Assembly (NCBI GenBank): GCA_010015655.1
Contig: ML976747.1
Location: 107,636 to 171,635, forward strand
Reading direction: 5' to 3'
Length of the DNA stretch: 64,000 nt
Origin: Bimuria novae-zelandiae CBS 107.79
Taxonomy: Eukaryota; Ascomycota; Dothideomycetes; Pleosporales; Didymosphaeriaceae
This document shows, one piece after another, positions 49,027 through 61,436 of this stretch (the first letter of the stretch is position 1; every line of letters begins with the position of its first letter). The notes beneath the pieces were generated by a model, which made no database searches, was not told where the DNA came from, and worked only from the letters and a program-made list of their open reading frames with translations. Position numbers and translations under genes: made by a program.

Positions 49027-49176
49027 CTATTCCCCTTCTTACAGTTGTCGTCCTGACACCTTACTTATTATATTATTACGCTATTAGCGAGTAAGTACTA
49101 CTTACTATAAAGGTGCGTATCCCCGTGTCTTAAGGCAGGCTAAAGCCTTTCCTTAATTCCCCTCGCCTTACTAACT

Positions 49177-49620
49177 ATGCTAAAAGCCCCTTATTTGTCC
49201 CTTACGACCCGTCGTGCCCGTGCGTAAAAGGTAAAATCTTAAGGTCTAGAAATAGCATCTAGTTATAAGCGTTATTAAAAGAAGAAGCTATAATACTTTA
49301 TTAATACTACCTCTAAGCAGTGTGCTAGCTATCTTATAGCTTATACTAAGTATAGTTTATAGATTTTTAAGAAGGATTAGGAGCGCGTTTAAAAGGAAAA
49401 GCGTAAAAAGCGCCTTAAGCTCCTTTATATAAAGGAGCTAGCTACTTGCCTAGAGCGTAAATTAATAGAGGTAAAAGACAAAAAGCATAAGTTTGCTTAG
49501 CATAATTTATAAGTTACTAACGTAATAGAGCTTTTAAAAAAGCGAAAGGAGGACCTAAAGGGTATAGTTAGTACTTATAGACTATTGCTACTTGCACCTC
49601 TAAGGGCTAACTTAAGCTAG
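49177..49620 (+). pseudogene. Antisense frame in C with a Zn2Cys6-like cluster
   Basis: Opposite to gag-pol, between chromodomain and 3' LTR. The frame starts at ATG 49177 (MLKAPYLSLTTRR), runs 147 codons and ends at TAG 49618-49620. All internal stops are TAA/TAG at Gln-like sites. From 49264 to 49353 the codons TAT, TAT, TAC, TGT, TAT, TAT fall at the spacing C-x2-C-x6-C-x8-C-x2-C-x6-C if TAY is read as RIP-altered TGY; the fourth Cys is intact. Basic residues (KR, KKKL) sit between the first cysteines as in Gal4-type clusters. A Lys/Arg/Glu-rich, probably helical stretch follows (KEKRKKRLKLLYIKELATCL). A DNA-binding role is inference only. Confidence 0.6.
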
Positions 49621-50365
49621 TTATAAGCTAATTTATTTATTTCTTTTAACCCCTCTGCGTTCTTTAACTTTTCTAAGTTTTTTACTAATTCAGTCGCGGC
49701 GCCCCTAGATATTCCTCGTGGAACCTCTCTAGCGCTGTCCTATAGTTCGTGAGGTTTTATACTAGTTCCTATGTATTATGGCTCTCTAGCCATCCTTCCC
49801 ATTTTACTAGATACTTATACTAACGATTAATCTTCTGTAGGTCCCTAATAGCTTCAATCTTGTACTCCTTATCTTCGAGTTCGAGCTAGGTCTCTAGTTC
49901 GGCGTTTAGTGGTGCTAGTTCTAATAATGACTTATAGAAGACTAGGTAGATCCGTGTATCTATAGGTAACTATAGTTTAAAATTAACTAGTCCTCTAACC
50001 TCTTAAATTTTAAATAGTCCTTTTTAAAAGTTATTTAGTTTTTTGCTTAGCCTTATTATCTTAAGGTTTTTTCGCGAGAGGAGAACTCTATCCCCCTTCT
50101 TAAAAGTTAGTTCTATAATCCTTTTTTTATTTACTTATCGCGCTATTTATTTATTGCGCCGCGCGATATTCTTATATAGTTTTTTATATAAATCTTATAT
50201 AAATTTAGCTTTATTAGCTGCGTCCTTCGCAATGCTCTAGATATCTAATAGATTCTGGTAAGTTATTAGCTCACATCCATGGTTGGCATAATATGGCGAG
50301 TATCCTGTAGTCGCCAATCTTGTGCTATTGTATGCCAGCTAAGCTATTAGTAATAGTTTAACCTA

Positions 50366-52192
50366 ACGTGTTTCACCAGTCATTGAGCCACACCAGTCAC
50401 TGAGCCACCCCACCAAGATCGCGACGCGTCTCTACACAACACCCACGATGCCCACCACACAACGCACCCGCCAGCTTGAAAAGGAAGCCAGGCTAGCTCT
50501 ATCGACCCATGCGATTCAGATAAGACAGGTTTCTAGCTACCGAAACGCTGCAAGGCTCTATGATATCGATCGATCTACCCTACGTCGACGTGTCAACGGT
50601 CACCTACCTCGGGCCGTTGCTAACGCCCAGAAACGAAAGCTACATCCTACAGAGGAGCAGGCTCTAGTAGAGTGGATACTAGACCTCAACCGACGTGGAT
50701 TTCCACCTTACATCATCGACGTACGTAGGATGGCCGACCATCTACTCGCTGCGCGCGGCCAGATCCCTGCCCCACAGCCAGTGGGTAAGAACTGGGTATC
50801 ACGCTTCATCAAGGCTCAGCCAGAGCTACAGACCAAGTGGACTAGGAGCTTCCACAGTCAGCGCGCGCTCTGTGAGGATCCTGTTAAGATCTCTGCCTGG
50901 TACAAGCTTGTGGAGGAGACGCGACAGACATACGGCATACAGGATACAGACACCTACAACTTTGACGAGACAGGCTTCCTAATGGGGGTCACCTCTACGT
51001 CTAGAGTAGTCACCAGCTCAGACACTATAGGCAGGGCTATACACATACAGCTAGGCAATCGAGACTACGTTACGACGATTGAAGCCGTCTGCGTAGCTGG
51101 GTGGTCTATACCACCCCTCATCATCCTACCTGGCAAGCTCCACTAGGCTAGCTGGTATACTGACCTACCTGCTGGCTGGGTACTGGCTGTCAGCGACAAT
51201 GGCTGGACGACAGATAGCCTAGGGCTTACCTGGCTAGAGCACTTCACTCGGCATACAGAGTCTTGTACAGTCGGCACCTGGCGGCTGCTTATTCTAGACG
51301 GTCATAGCAGCCATGCTACCCCTGAGTTCGATCAATACTATAGGACACACAGGATCATCAGCCTGTGTATGCCTGCCCATACGAGCCACCTCCTACAGCC
51401 TTTAGATGTCGGCTGTTTCTCACCTCTCAAGACAGCGTACGGACATGAAGTGACTGAGCTGGCCAGACAGCGTGTCTATCATGTAGACAAGGAAGAGTTC
51501 CTGTCAATCTACCCACGTGTACGTAGGGCTGTTTTTACAGAGCAGAACATCAAGGCTGGCTTTCAAGCGACAGGGCTGGTGCCTACCTGTCCTGATCGGG
51601 TCCTCTCATGCCTGACTGTAGTCAGGACACCGTCACCACTACAGACGGGCGCTGAGCCAGCATGGACAGCTGAGACGCCTCACACTACTACTCAGGTTGA
51701 GCAGCAGGCTAGGCTTATACGTGATCGTTTACAACGACCGTCTCAGAGCCCTACACACCAGATGCTCAGGCAGCTAGTTAAGAGCTGTCAGTATGCTATA
51801 AATACAGTGACTCTCCTAGCAGAAGATATTAGGAAACTACAGGCTACCAATCAACGTCGTAGACAAAGACAGGAGAGGCGTAGGCAGTATATTGCCTCTG
51901 AAGGGGCTCTACAGGCTGAGGAAGGTCGAAGGCTGGCTGCAGAGGCTGAAAGGGTGCTCCAGCAGGTAGAGCAGGAGGACCGTGCAGGACGATCACGAGC
52001 ACCACCTACATGCAGCAACTGCCATAAGCAAGGCCATAGAAGGACTCAGTGTACCTAGAGATTATAGCTATTATATTAATCTATTTATATTAAATTTAAC
52101 TGTTGCGTTGTTGAGCTATCGTGCAGAAAGCTGCGTCAGTTTTGGTGGGGTGGCTTAGTGACTGGTGTGGCTCAATGACTGGTGAAACACGT
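50366..52192 (+). mobile_element. Fot1/pogo-like DNA transposon P3, nearly intact
   Basis: 1827 bp, with inverted repeats of about 50 bp (50366-50415 and 52143-52192) differing at one base in the part compared, and TA duplications at 50364-50365 and 52193-52194. Each repeat contains two 17-bp units, CACCAGTCATTGAGCCA and CACCAGTCACTGAGCCA. GC content is normal, with a single nonsense codon in the transposase, so it arrived after most RIP. It is inserted in the integrase part of C. Confidence 0.95.
50448..52058 (+). pseudogene. P3 transposase (Fot1/pogo DDE), one nonsense codon
   Basis: 536 codons from ATG 50448 to the stop ending at 52058, in one frame except for TAG at 51144-51146 (codon 233). 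This is a likely C-to-T change of CAG (GKLH-Q-ASWY). The N-terminal part is a psq/CENP-B-like helix-turn-helix (AARLYDIDRSTLRRRV), followed by the DNA-binding second helix-turn-helix (GFPPYIIDVRRMADHLL, WVSRFI). Catalytic Asp173 is in YNFDETGF, Asp284 in LLILDGHSSHAT and Asp320 in HLLQPLDVGCF; 35 residues separate the last two, the Fot1 pattern. The C terminus is a Gln/Arg-rich coiled stretch and a CCHC zinc knuckle, CSNCHKQGHRRTQC (52011-52052). It cuts and pastes the element at TA sites. The two halves (50448-51146 and 51369-52058) are separately open. Confidence 0.93.
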
Positions 52193-55100
52193 TAATTATC
52201 TTAAAGCTTATTTACGTACATCTAAAGATATTATTCTAACGTTTAGTTTGTTCGCTTAGTTTAGCTATCTATTTTAGAGTAGAAGCTTATTGTGAGCTTA
52301 TACTTAATCCCTAATTTAGCTATAAACGTGGTCTAGTATAATAATGTGAATATCTTGGCCCTGTCTGTAATAAACTCGTTAGGTTATCTAACCTGTAATA
52401 TTAGTTCTTATTTTACTATATAGGCTAGTTCCTTTGCTAATATAGCTTCCTTAATTAGCATAAACCTTAATTCTTTAGTAAGTTAATAAATTATAACTAA
52501 GATTAAGTCGTAGGAATTCTTGTTCCTTAGTGCCAGTAATGCTAGTAGCTTTATAATAAAGTCTATAGTTACGCTTAACTATAGTCTTGGGGGCGGCTTT
52601 AGTAGCTATAAGAGGCTATAGGGCTTATATCTTTTAGGCTTATTTTTATAACAGGCTAAATAGTTGCCTAAAATCTTTTATACTGCCTGGCGTAGCCTAA
52701 GGATGGCATATTCGTTCGCGATTTAACGCATCGTTTTAGCGATCCTTAGGTATCCTTAATTCTTATTTTTATATAACTTTTTAATTAGTAGTAGAGCTAT
52801 CTACTTACTAATTTAGATATAGTTTTAATAGTCCTGTGCCATTAATTTTATAGCTTAGTAAAAATTATACGCTTGGCAATTCTTATCTATAAGTCTTTTA
52901 TAATCCTGTATCCTATCTATAGCTAGTCCGCGATAGGTTAAGTTTACGCGTTGCACTTTTAGTGCTAGCGCGAATTATATCTTATTATAGTAAAAGGTTC
53001 TGTCCTTCGCGTAGGTTAGGATTGCGACGTAGTTACCCCTATTATCTTCTTTTACGAGGTCTAATTATCTACTAAGTGTATCTACCGCAGTATTTACGCT
53101 CCCTAGTAAATGCGTAATACGAAAGTTAAATTCTACTATTTATTTAGACTATCTAGCCTGTTGCTAATTAAGCTTCTTAGTTATCGTGAAGCGGGTTAGA
53201 TTAAGGTAATTAGAAAATACTTTTATTTAATACTTAGCTCCCTTAAGCTGTGCTTCCTATTACTTAAAATAGTTAATAATAGCTAGTAATTCCTTATTAT
53301 AGATTTAATAGTTAAGCTTTACTCCTAAGAGCTTTCTTGCGTAGTAAAAGACTAGTCTCTACTTTTAGTTACCGTATTCTTATAGTAGTACGGCCCCTAA
53401 CGCATAATCTAATGCATCTGTGTAGATGCGATGTCGTCGCTCTAGGTCGTATATTTATAGTAGGGGTGCTGTTAGGAATAGGCGCTTTAGTTATTTAAAA
53501 GCTTACTTCTCTGCCTCCTATAGAGGTCGCTATTTTCCTGTCTTCGTGAGTTCTGTTAGTAGAGTGGTGACTTTGAAGTAGTTCCTAATAAATTTACGAT
53601 AGAAGTTAGTAAAGCCTAAGAAGAATTAGATATCCTTTACTAATTCTAGTAGTAGCTATTCTTCTATTATCGCGATTTTTTTTAGGTCTATCTTGACACC
53701 TCCCTAGGATATTATAAATTCTAGATATTCCGTTTCCGTAATATGGAATTCACATTTCTTGGGGTGTAGGAGTAGTCTATGCTCTTATAGTTTCTACAGC
53801 ATCTTGTAAATATGTTTCTTATGTTCCTCTAGGGTTCCGTTGGAGTATATTAATATGTTATTAAGGTATGCCGTGCAGAATACGTCTAAGTACTTATATA
53901 ATACTTAATTTATTAGTTTCTAAAAGGTTACTAGTGCGTTAGTTAGCCCTATTAGCATAACTATGTACTTAAAGAGACTATATCGCGTGCGGAAAGCCGT
54001 TTTCTACTTATAGCCTTTTACTATTTAAATCCTGTAAAATCTATCTTAGATATCAAATTTTGTAAACCACTTAGCTCCTCGGAGTCGATCTATAAGCTCC
54101 GTTATTAAAGGTAATAGATAGCGGTTTTTAACAGTTATAGCATTTAGCTATCTATAATCTACATAGAGTCGTAGCCTGCCGTCTTTTTTGCGAATAAAGA
54201 GTATAGGGAAGGCCGTAGGGCTCTAACTAGATCTTTATTTCCCTAAGCGTAGATTTTTCTATATTAGCTCTTTTAATTCTTTCTCTTATTTATAGGTAAG
54301 GGGCCTTAGGCGTTCTGGCCGTAGCTTGGCTCCTTCTACTAGTAGTATCTTATAATCCCACTCCTTATGTTTAGGTAGGACAGTCTCGTCGTATTTCTTA
54401 AATAGGTCTGTGAATTCCTTATATTCTTCTAGTAGACCTAAGTTATCTAGGACTATCTTAGCCTTCTAGACCTATATGCAGTGCACCCTTCTTAAGTATT
54501 ACTTTAAAATCTTGTCTATCTTATATACTAATATTTCTTATATCTTAGATAGTTAGCTCTCCTTCCTTGCCTAAGGTTTTTAGGGAGTTTCCCTTCTACT
54601 AGGGCTCTCCTAAGCCATCGCTGGTAGACTTTAAGGAAAGATCGTTTATTTAATCTAGTCTATTTATAAATTATATTACTCTAGCTATTTGTATCCTACG
54701 ATAGCTTTAATGTCTCCTATTTTTATAATAGTAAAAATATGTTAGCTTTCTAGGCCTTTAATGTTAACTTATACCAGCGCTATCTTAAGGCGTAGCCAAC
54801 CATTACTATATCCTTATAATTAGGTCCTGTTTATAAGTCCTATCTACAGCAGTATCCTCTTATTATAATATAGTATATTATATTTTTTAACTACTCGCGG
54901 GGCGATTAGACACGCGTCTGCCCCTAGGTTAATTAGTGCTATAACACGGTATCTATATACTATAATATCTTTAATTAAGCGCTTCTTAACTTAGTAAGTA
55001 TCTACTTAATAAGCTATAATAATTATACTATTACTAGTGTGGCTTGTTCCCTAGTAATAATTTAGTTTTTTAAGTCCTTAGACTTGTTTTAGACCCCCTA

Positions 55101-55245
55101 TAAGGCCTCTACCTCTTAGATCTAACTTTTAAGTCGTACTAGCTTTTAGACTTCTTTAATTTAGTGCTACTTATATTATTATTAATATAGTATATAGGTC
55201 TCTCTAATCCTATTAGACTTATATACTCTTAGTATCTCATGTTGC

Positions 55246-55468
55246 TGTCAGATTTAATAGTGTTCTGTCACTTTGAGATAATGCAATGATGAGAATTTAA
55301 TGGATGTGATAATTGATTGATGATGTTCGTGTTCTGTGTTCCTGGAATGCAGATGTGTGCGAGGCTCCAAATAAGTGCCGCTGCAGCGCTAGCCCTATTT
55401 AGAATAGTACAAAAGAGAGAGTGCTCCAGCCTTATATCCACAACAGATAGAGGCTATATAATCGGACA
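55246..55468 (-). repeat. Solo Copia-type LTR 2, RIP-free
   Basis: 223 bp, plus-strand ends TGTCAGATTTAATAG and ATAATCGGACA, TSD GTTGC (55241-55245, 55469-55473). On the minus strand it starts TGTCCGATTATA and ends AATCTGACA, resembling the LTR of Copia D (TGTCCGATTACA...AATCTAACA). Normal base composition inside the AT-rich pol of C. Confidence 0.82.
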
Positions 55469-56304
55469 GTTGCGGGTAGTTTAGAGTAAGGCACTCGTTC
55501 TAGGCTAATACGTTATACCCTAGGTAGCTGTCTAAAGAAGCTACTTCTTCTTGCAGGCTTAGGTATATAAAACACTATAGGTTATATTATTTTTATCTAA
55601 TTAATAAGTAGTCCGCGTCTTTCCTTAGCTACGTATTCCCTATTATCGTGCTAGTGTCGCAGGGGTCTAAGCCCTAAGGGAACTAGCCTGTCTTAAACTT
55701 CTATTACCTATGTATCTTATAGGTAATGTTAAAATATTAGTGCTAGCTATTCTATTTATAATACTTAGCCTAATAGGCTAAAAAGTATTCGTAGTAGTTA
55801 TTAGGCACGCTGCACTAGCTCTACTTTAGCCTATAGTATTTTAAACCTCCTAAAATATAAGAGGCTTTAACTTTAATTTTAAAATGTTATTAGTATCCTT
55901 TGCGCGTGTATTGCCACTACTTAGCGTATTCATGTTGTTCCTATATTGTAATCTGGCATAGGTACTACTTTGGGCGCCCCTGTAGCTTCTCCGCTAGCCA
56001 GTAGGCGTCCCATGCGTGTGCCCCCTAGACAATCACTTTTACCTTACACTAAGATAATTAATGTAGCGTACTGCTGCACATCTAGCAGGTGTCGTTGGCT
56101 AGTCTTTAGAAGATCTAGTACTTAGGAAGGGTCTTTCGTTCCTCTTCCTCTTTTATTAGCTCCGGGATCTCCTGCGTAAGATCCACTTCGTCGGCTTCTG
56201 CCAGCGTAAGGGTGGCCATGGCCACTTGTAGGAGGTTAGTTATATTAACCTTGGTCTCCTGACCTTCGCAGTCTTTGGCGAAGTAGCCTTACTTACTATA
56301 TTAG

Positions 56305-56552
56305 TGTCCGATTACATGGCCCTTTGCACACACGAAGGTAGCTGGCGCAACCCTACACAAAGAGACTTTGCCAGCAGTCCGGTTCATCCGCACGATTCCG
56401 GGCGGGATAAAGGGCGACTCTCCTTACTTAACGGAAATAGATTAGCGTCTTAACGTGAGACGTAAGGATAAAAGAACCTTATATTCTTGCAAAGATATAA
56501 CACAAGAATTAATTACTTTTCTATCTTATTAAAAACACCCTTTAATCTAATA
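56305..56552 (+). repeat. 5' LTR of D
   Basis: 248 bp, TGTCCGATTACATGG...AATCTAATA. Differs from the 3' LTR by scattered C-to-T/G-to-A changes. Confidence 0.93.
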
Positions 56553-56559
56553 ATTAAGA

Positions 56560-59500
56560 GTCTTACTGCCTCAACCAATACTGCCTTAATTAAGCTAATC
56601 ACAATAGCTCTATCGACCCTTAGAGATCCTACAGTTATCCTGACTAATTACACAAATTACACGCCATGGCTAAAACAGCTTAAAATAAGATGCTAATTCC
56701 TAAAGGTCTGGAATATTATTAACCCAGCGCTAATAGATAAACCAAAACAGAAACCCGCGATGCCGGTGCCGCCGCTAATAAGTAACTACTAATCAAGCGC
56801 TGCCTACATGACCGCGAACCCAAATAACGTGCCAATATTGCTATCCTATCTATCAACGGCAGGTGCGAAAGCATACAAAGATGATAGCGACTATTATAAA
56901 GAACGGCTCGAGATCTATAAGATTACAGACTAAGACTACCAAGAATAAAAGGCAGACCTTAATAAGGTGGTTATCTTTCTTTAATTAATAATCTTTGTAT
57001 ACCTGTAGAGTAACTGCTGCATCCCTAGAGGTACAATAAAGTAATAGATCAATAACCTCACGATTATAGTTAGGGTTAACTATTAAGACGAACATCGACG
57101 AGCAAGGGCAAGATACTAAAAAGCCCTTAAGCTAATAAGAATAGCTAGATTATAGGCTATATGGCTATCTAAGTACAATTATGCAGCTATAGAAGCAGAG
57201 ACTAATTAGGTCCTAGAGCTTTAAAGGCTAGACTTAGTTAAAAAAGACTTTATAAAGGCAGTTGTCCATGTCGCACCTATGTAAGTAACGACCTTCTAGC
57301 AACATAGAAGCAGAGATATAGCTATCTTACAAAAGAATATAATAAAACTCTTTTAAGACTACATAATCCTGTAGCACCTAATTAAGGGTAAATAAAAGGG
57401 CGCTTTTACTATTGCAGGTTTATCTCTTGCTAACGGTGGTGAATCTACTTAGGCTATAGATAGGGACGCCTCTCTTGTAGATAAAGCAGCATTATCTAAA
57501 AGTTAGAGAAGATCTTAAAATTATAAATAATAAAATAATAGTTAACGTACTAAATTTAAGTAGTCGCCTTAGAGCCTTAAGCTAATAGTAGTTAGTGGTA
57601 ATTATTGCCCTGCTTGTGAACTACGCTATAGTCTTTAAGACTGTTTCTATGCCTTTTTAGATAAGTAGCTAGACTAGTTTAGAGCGAACCCTCTTATAGT
57701 AAAGCTAGTTAAGCTTAGGCTAGAACATGATACCAACTTCTAAGAGAAGTTAAGAATAGTAAAAAGACTAAAGTCTTAAACACCTAGAATTAAATTATTG
57801 CATACTCCCACTCTAACTCGAATCACTAAGGCTAATAATAAGTGACTAAATAGACGCAAGATTACTAAAATCCTAGCGAGCTTTAAAGCCGCATCCGTCT
57901 ATGCTAACCTAAACACGTACCTATTGCGATGCTCAGCCATACTTGATTTAGGCATAACTTGCTATATCTTTAACAACATCGATCGCTTTGTCTCCTACTA
58001 GCCACCGGCGCCGGGAGACTTCATATAGGCAGGGAATACGCAAATATAGATTAAAGAATACAAGAGCGTCTATCTTAACGTACGGAGTGTAAGCGGTAAT
58101 TAAATAATATAACTAGATAATATTACCTATTGCCCTAACCTGCTCTGTAACCTTATATTATTCCGATTACTCCGGAGGCAAGGCCTTTAGTGGGACATAA
58201 GGGTAGACCTAATAACTCTAAAGAGAAGAGATAATACTATACTAGCAGAACTTTAAGAGTTACATAGATAGTGGGTGCTAGAACACAGGACAAGACTAGT
58301 AGGTGGTACTCCTACTGAAGCTGCGTATGCCACCCACAAGACTAACACACGCACTAAATAAAGACTGTAGAGGGCAAATATATTAACCTAGTACTAATAA
58401 TTAGGCTATCTAGGCCCTTAGGCTCTTGAACATCTCGTATAGTAATTTAAGGGAGTAAAGATTAAAGGCCTACCTACTATTAAGTATAACGCCTGCGGTA
58501 AAGCAAAACTAAAATAGCAAATACGCTGGCAAGCTAGAGACCTAACTAAAGGCCCTGGTGAGCGAGTCGCAATCGATTTTCACGACTACGAAGCAAATAG
58601 CTTAACAAGAGAGAAGAGCTAAATACTAATTATTAATTAATTCTCTAGCTTTGCATAGGACTTTTACTTTAAGGATAATTGCCTAGCACGATCTATTATT
58701 AAGTAACTTAGCACCTTTATACTGTTTATAAGAGTATAATACAATGTTACGGTGAAAGTAATTAAATCCGACAACAAGATCTTCTTTATTAAGGCAGACG
58801 TTAAGAAGTAGTGCTTAGTATAAGATATTAGAATCGAGCCTTTAGCACCTAATACTTAAGCATAAAATAGAGGGGCTAAACGCTTAAGGGGTGTAATTAA
58901 GGAGAAAGCGCGTGAGATGTAACTTAACTCTAACCTATCCTAGTAAATGTGGCCTGAGATCACCCGAGCTGCAGTCTACCTCTATAATTAAACCCTAAAC
59001 TACGCTAATTAATAGCAATTACTATACGAAGTGTTCTTTACGATAGTAGCTCTTTAGAACAGCGTTATTACTTAACTAAAGAAGCCTAATTAAGCTTACT
59101 TGAAAGCCTATGGCTGCAAAGCCTTCGCCATGACTGATAACACCAAACGTGGCAAGAGCAAGCTCTAACGGCTGGACCCTAAAGCTTAGATAGGCTATCT
59201 AGTTGGCTATAGATTAACTAATATCTAGAGGATATAGATCCCCTCCCTAGCAAAGATAATCAGTACTCGCGACGTAATATTCGACGAGGATACTGTGTTC
59301 TTAGGTAAAACTAAAGACCTGATAGACAACCTTATGCATAGTATATTAGAAGAAATAGTAGCCTAGGTATAATTAGTAGAGTTACCTCCCTTACTTTAAT
59401 AAAAGCAAGCCACCGAGTCCTTTTTTAAAGATAAGATAATTAGTAAAGCGTTAGAGAAAGAGGTTAAAGGAGCTCCTAAGTATAGGCAAGATAAGAAAGT

Positions 59501-61300
59501 TAGGTACAAATATCTAACGCCTCCCTTAACGTTACTACTAATAATACTCCTTGCATAATTAATAGCAAGAGATAATTAGCTTAAACTATTACTAGTAGTG
59601 CAAATAGGGCAGTTACAAACAAGCCCATAGGCCGCAGCCTTTATGGCAGGCACCAAAGCCAGCAGTAGCGGCAAATACAAAGGCAAGGCTCTTGATAAGG
59701 CGTAGCTTTGACGAATGATCACATCAGGCAAGAAACCACATCGAAGTGTACTCCTAGAGCCACCCACATATCGAAGCAAGCTCGAGGATCACCCACTCTA
59801 TGATATGTGGAAGGAAGCCGAGCGATCTCATCTCTAGAGCCACAAGGAAATGAAGTCCTGGAGTGAGGTTGCAGTAGCTCTAATAAGAGCATTAGGTCAT
59901 CAGATTCTCGACTACATGTGGGTATATACCTACAAGTTTGACAAGCACCATCGATTATAGAAATGTAAGGCGAGATTAGTGGTGCGAGGCGATCAACAGC
60001 GGCACCTTAACTTACAAGAAACCTATGTCGCAACGCTGGCAGGACGATTATTTCGCATGCTCATGGCAATAGCTGCACGATTTGACCTAGAACTAATTCA
60101 ATACGACGTCACGAACGCCTTCGTACATGCAAAGCTCGATAGAGAGATCTACATGAGGATGCCCCGCGGATATACGCGAGTAGGCACAGTCCTGCAATTG
60201 CATAAGGCGCTCTATGGATTACGTATCTCTCCATTACTATGGCAGAGGGAGTTCACATCTACGCTCCGCAACATGGGCTTCACCACAGGCCCCTATGAGC
60301 CGTGTTGTCTTATTAAAGATGGCCTTATTCTTTTCTTTTACGTAGACAACCTAATTATCGCCTACCATAAGAATCAAGAGCACGCAGCTAAAGGAGCTAT
60401 AGTAGAAATAAGTACTAAGTTCTCCCTTACTAGCGGGAAAGATCTGTAGTGGTTCCTAGGGATTAAAATTATTAGGGATCGCCTAAACAGAAATATTTGG
60501 CTTTTATAAGCCTTATACATCAACAAAATATCGCGCCTTATTGATCACTATGAGATTCGCCACGATACCTTAATAGCAGTAGTCAAACTGCTCCCACGCT
60601 CAGGGCTCGCTAGTAAGGCTGAAGTCAATTAATATTAGCAAAAGATAGGATTAATCCTCTACGCTGCGGTAACTACGCGACTAGATATTGCTTTTGTAAG
60701 CTCTTAATTATTACGATTCCTATCTAACCTAGGTAAAGAGTACTAAGTAGCTACCAATCGAGTTCTCCTCTACCTTGCTAATACTAGATTATTAGGCCTT
60801 TAGCTTGGGGGTGCAGATACTTTAAAAGTGGCGAGTAACGCGTCCTTTATTAATAATACGCTTGACCGCAAGAGCTCGCAAGGATACATTATTAAGCTAT
60901 TTAGTAGCCTAATTGCCTAGAAAGCAAATAAGCAGGACATAGTTACTATATTAATAACTAAAGTTAAATTACTAGCACTATTATAGGTGGCGAAGAAGAC
61001 TCTATTTATATCCTAATTACTAAAGGAGCTAAATATTAACCTTAGTAATTTCCTTATCACGATTAATTGCGATAACTAGCAAATAATCTAACTTATTACT
61101 AAAGAGATCACTAAGCTGCAGATAAAGCTCCGTTATATTAATATCTATAATTACTAGCTAAGACAAGAAGTTGTATTTAGGATAATTAAGGTAGACTATT
61201 AACGATTAGAGGACATGGTTGCGGATGGACTTACAAAGGTCTTGCTAGCTAACAAGTGGAGTAAGTTCCTAGATAAATTAGGACTTGCAGAGATTAAGGA
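56560..61300 (+). pseudogene. gag-pol of Copia D
   Basis: The gag start is open in one frame to 56696 (ends NYTNYTPWLKQLKIRC, the usual Copia gag opening). Zinc knuckle near 57605-57650: CPACELRYSL-DCF, a C-x2-C-x4-H-x4-C box with His now Tyr. Integrase at about 58.3-59.2 kb shows VAIDFHDYEA and IKSDNKIFF with the two catalytic Asp. Reverse transcriptase begins KARLVVRGDQQ near 59.97 kb. The open stretch 59979-60449 (156 codons) reads IQYDVTNAFVHAKLDREIYM, LHKALYGLRISPLLW and FFYVDNLIIAY; the catalytic YVDD has become YVDN. RNase H lies at about 60.8-61.2 kb. Not functional. Confidence 0.92.
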
Positions 61301-61436
61301 TATAATTATAAATAAAGAAGTTAATCTACTCGAGCTAGAGCAAAGGATAGATGCCTTTAAGATTAAACTAAGATAGGACTATCTAATTACTAACGAATAG
61401 TCTCTAGCTTAAGGATAAGCCTAAGCTAAGGGGGTG

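Larger units (their letters stand above)
49690..56300 (-). pseudogene. pol and 3' gag of C, interrupted by P3 and a solo LTR
   Basis: Read on the minus strand. The gag end near 56.29-56.10 kb is almost free of RIP (GYFAKDCEGQ zinc-knuckle half, then MATLTLAEADEVDLTQEIPE). The protease region is at about 54.6 kb. Reverse transcriptase near 53.89-53.72 kb: YLNNILIYSNGTLEEHKKHI and KKCEFHITETEYL, catalytic YLDD changed to YLNN. Integrase lies between 53.0 and 49.9 kb, split by P3. Chromodomain at 49886-49712: LEDKEYKIEAIRDL, YLVKWEGWLESHNT, LTNYRTALERFHEEYLG. Most stops are TAA/TAG. Confidence 0.85.

Noticed and set aside
50043..50240. A 65-codon plus-strand gene left of P3
   Set aside because: It is the reverse of the integrase C-terminal region of C, and its translation is a low-complexity hydrophobic run.
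59576..59779. A minus-strand gene in Copia D
   Set aside because: It is antisense to the integrase/reverse transcriptase linker of D, with no recognisable feature.
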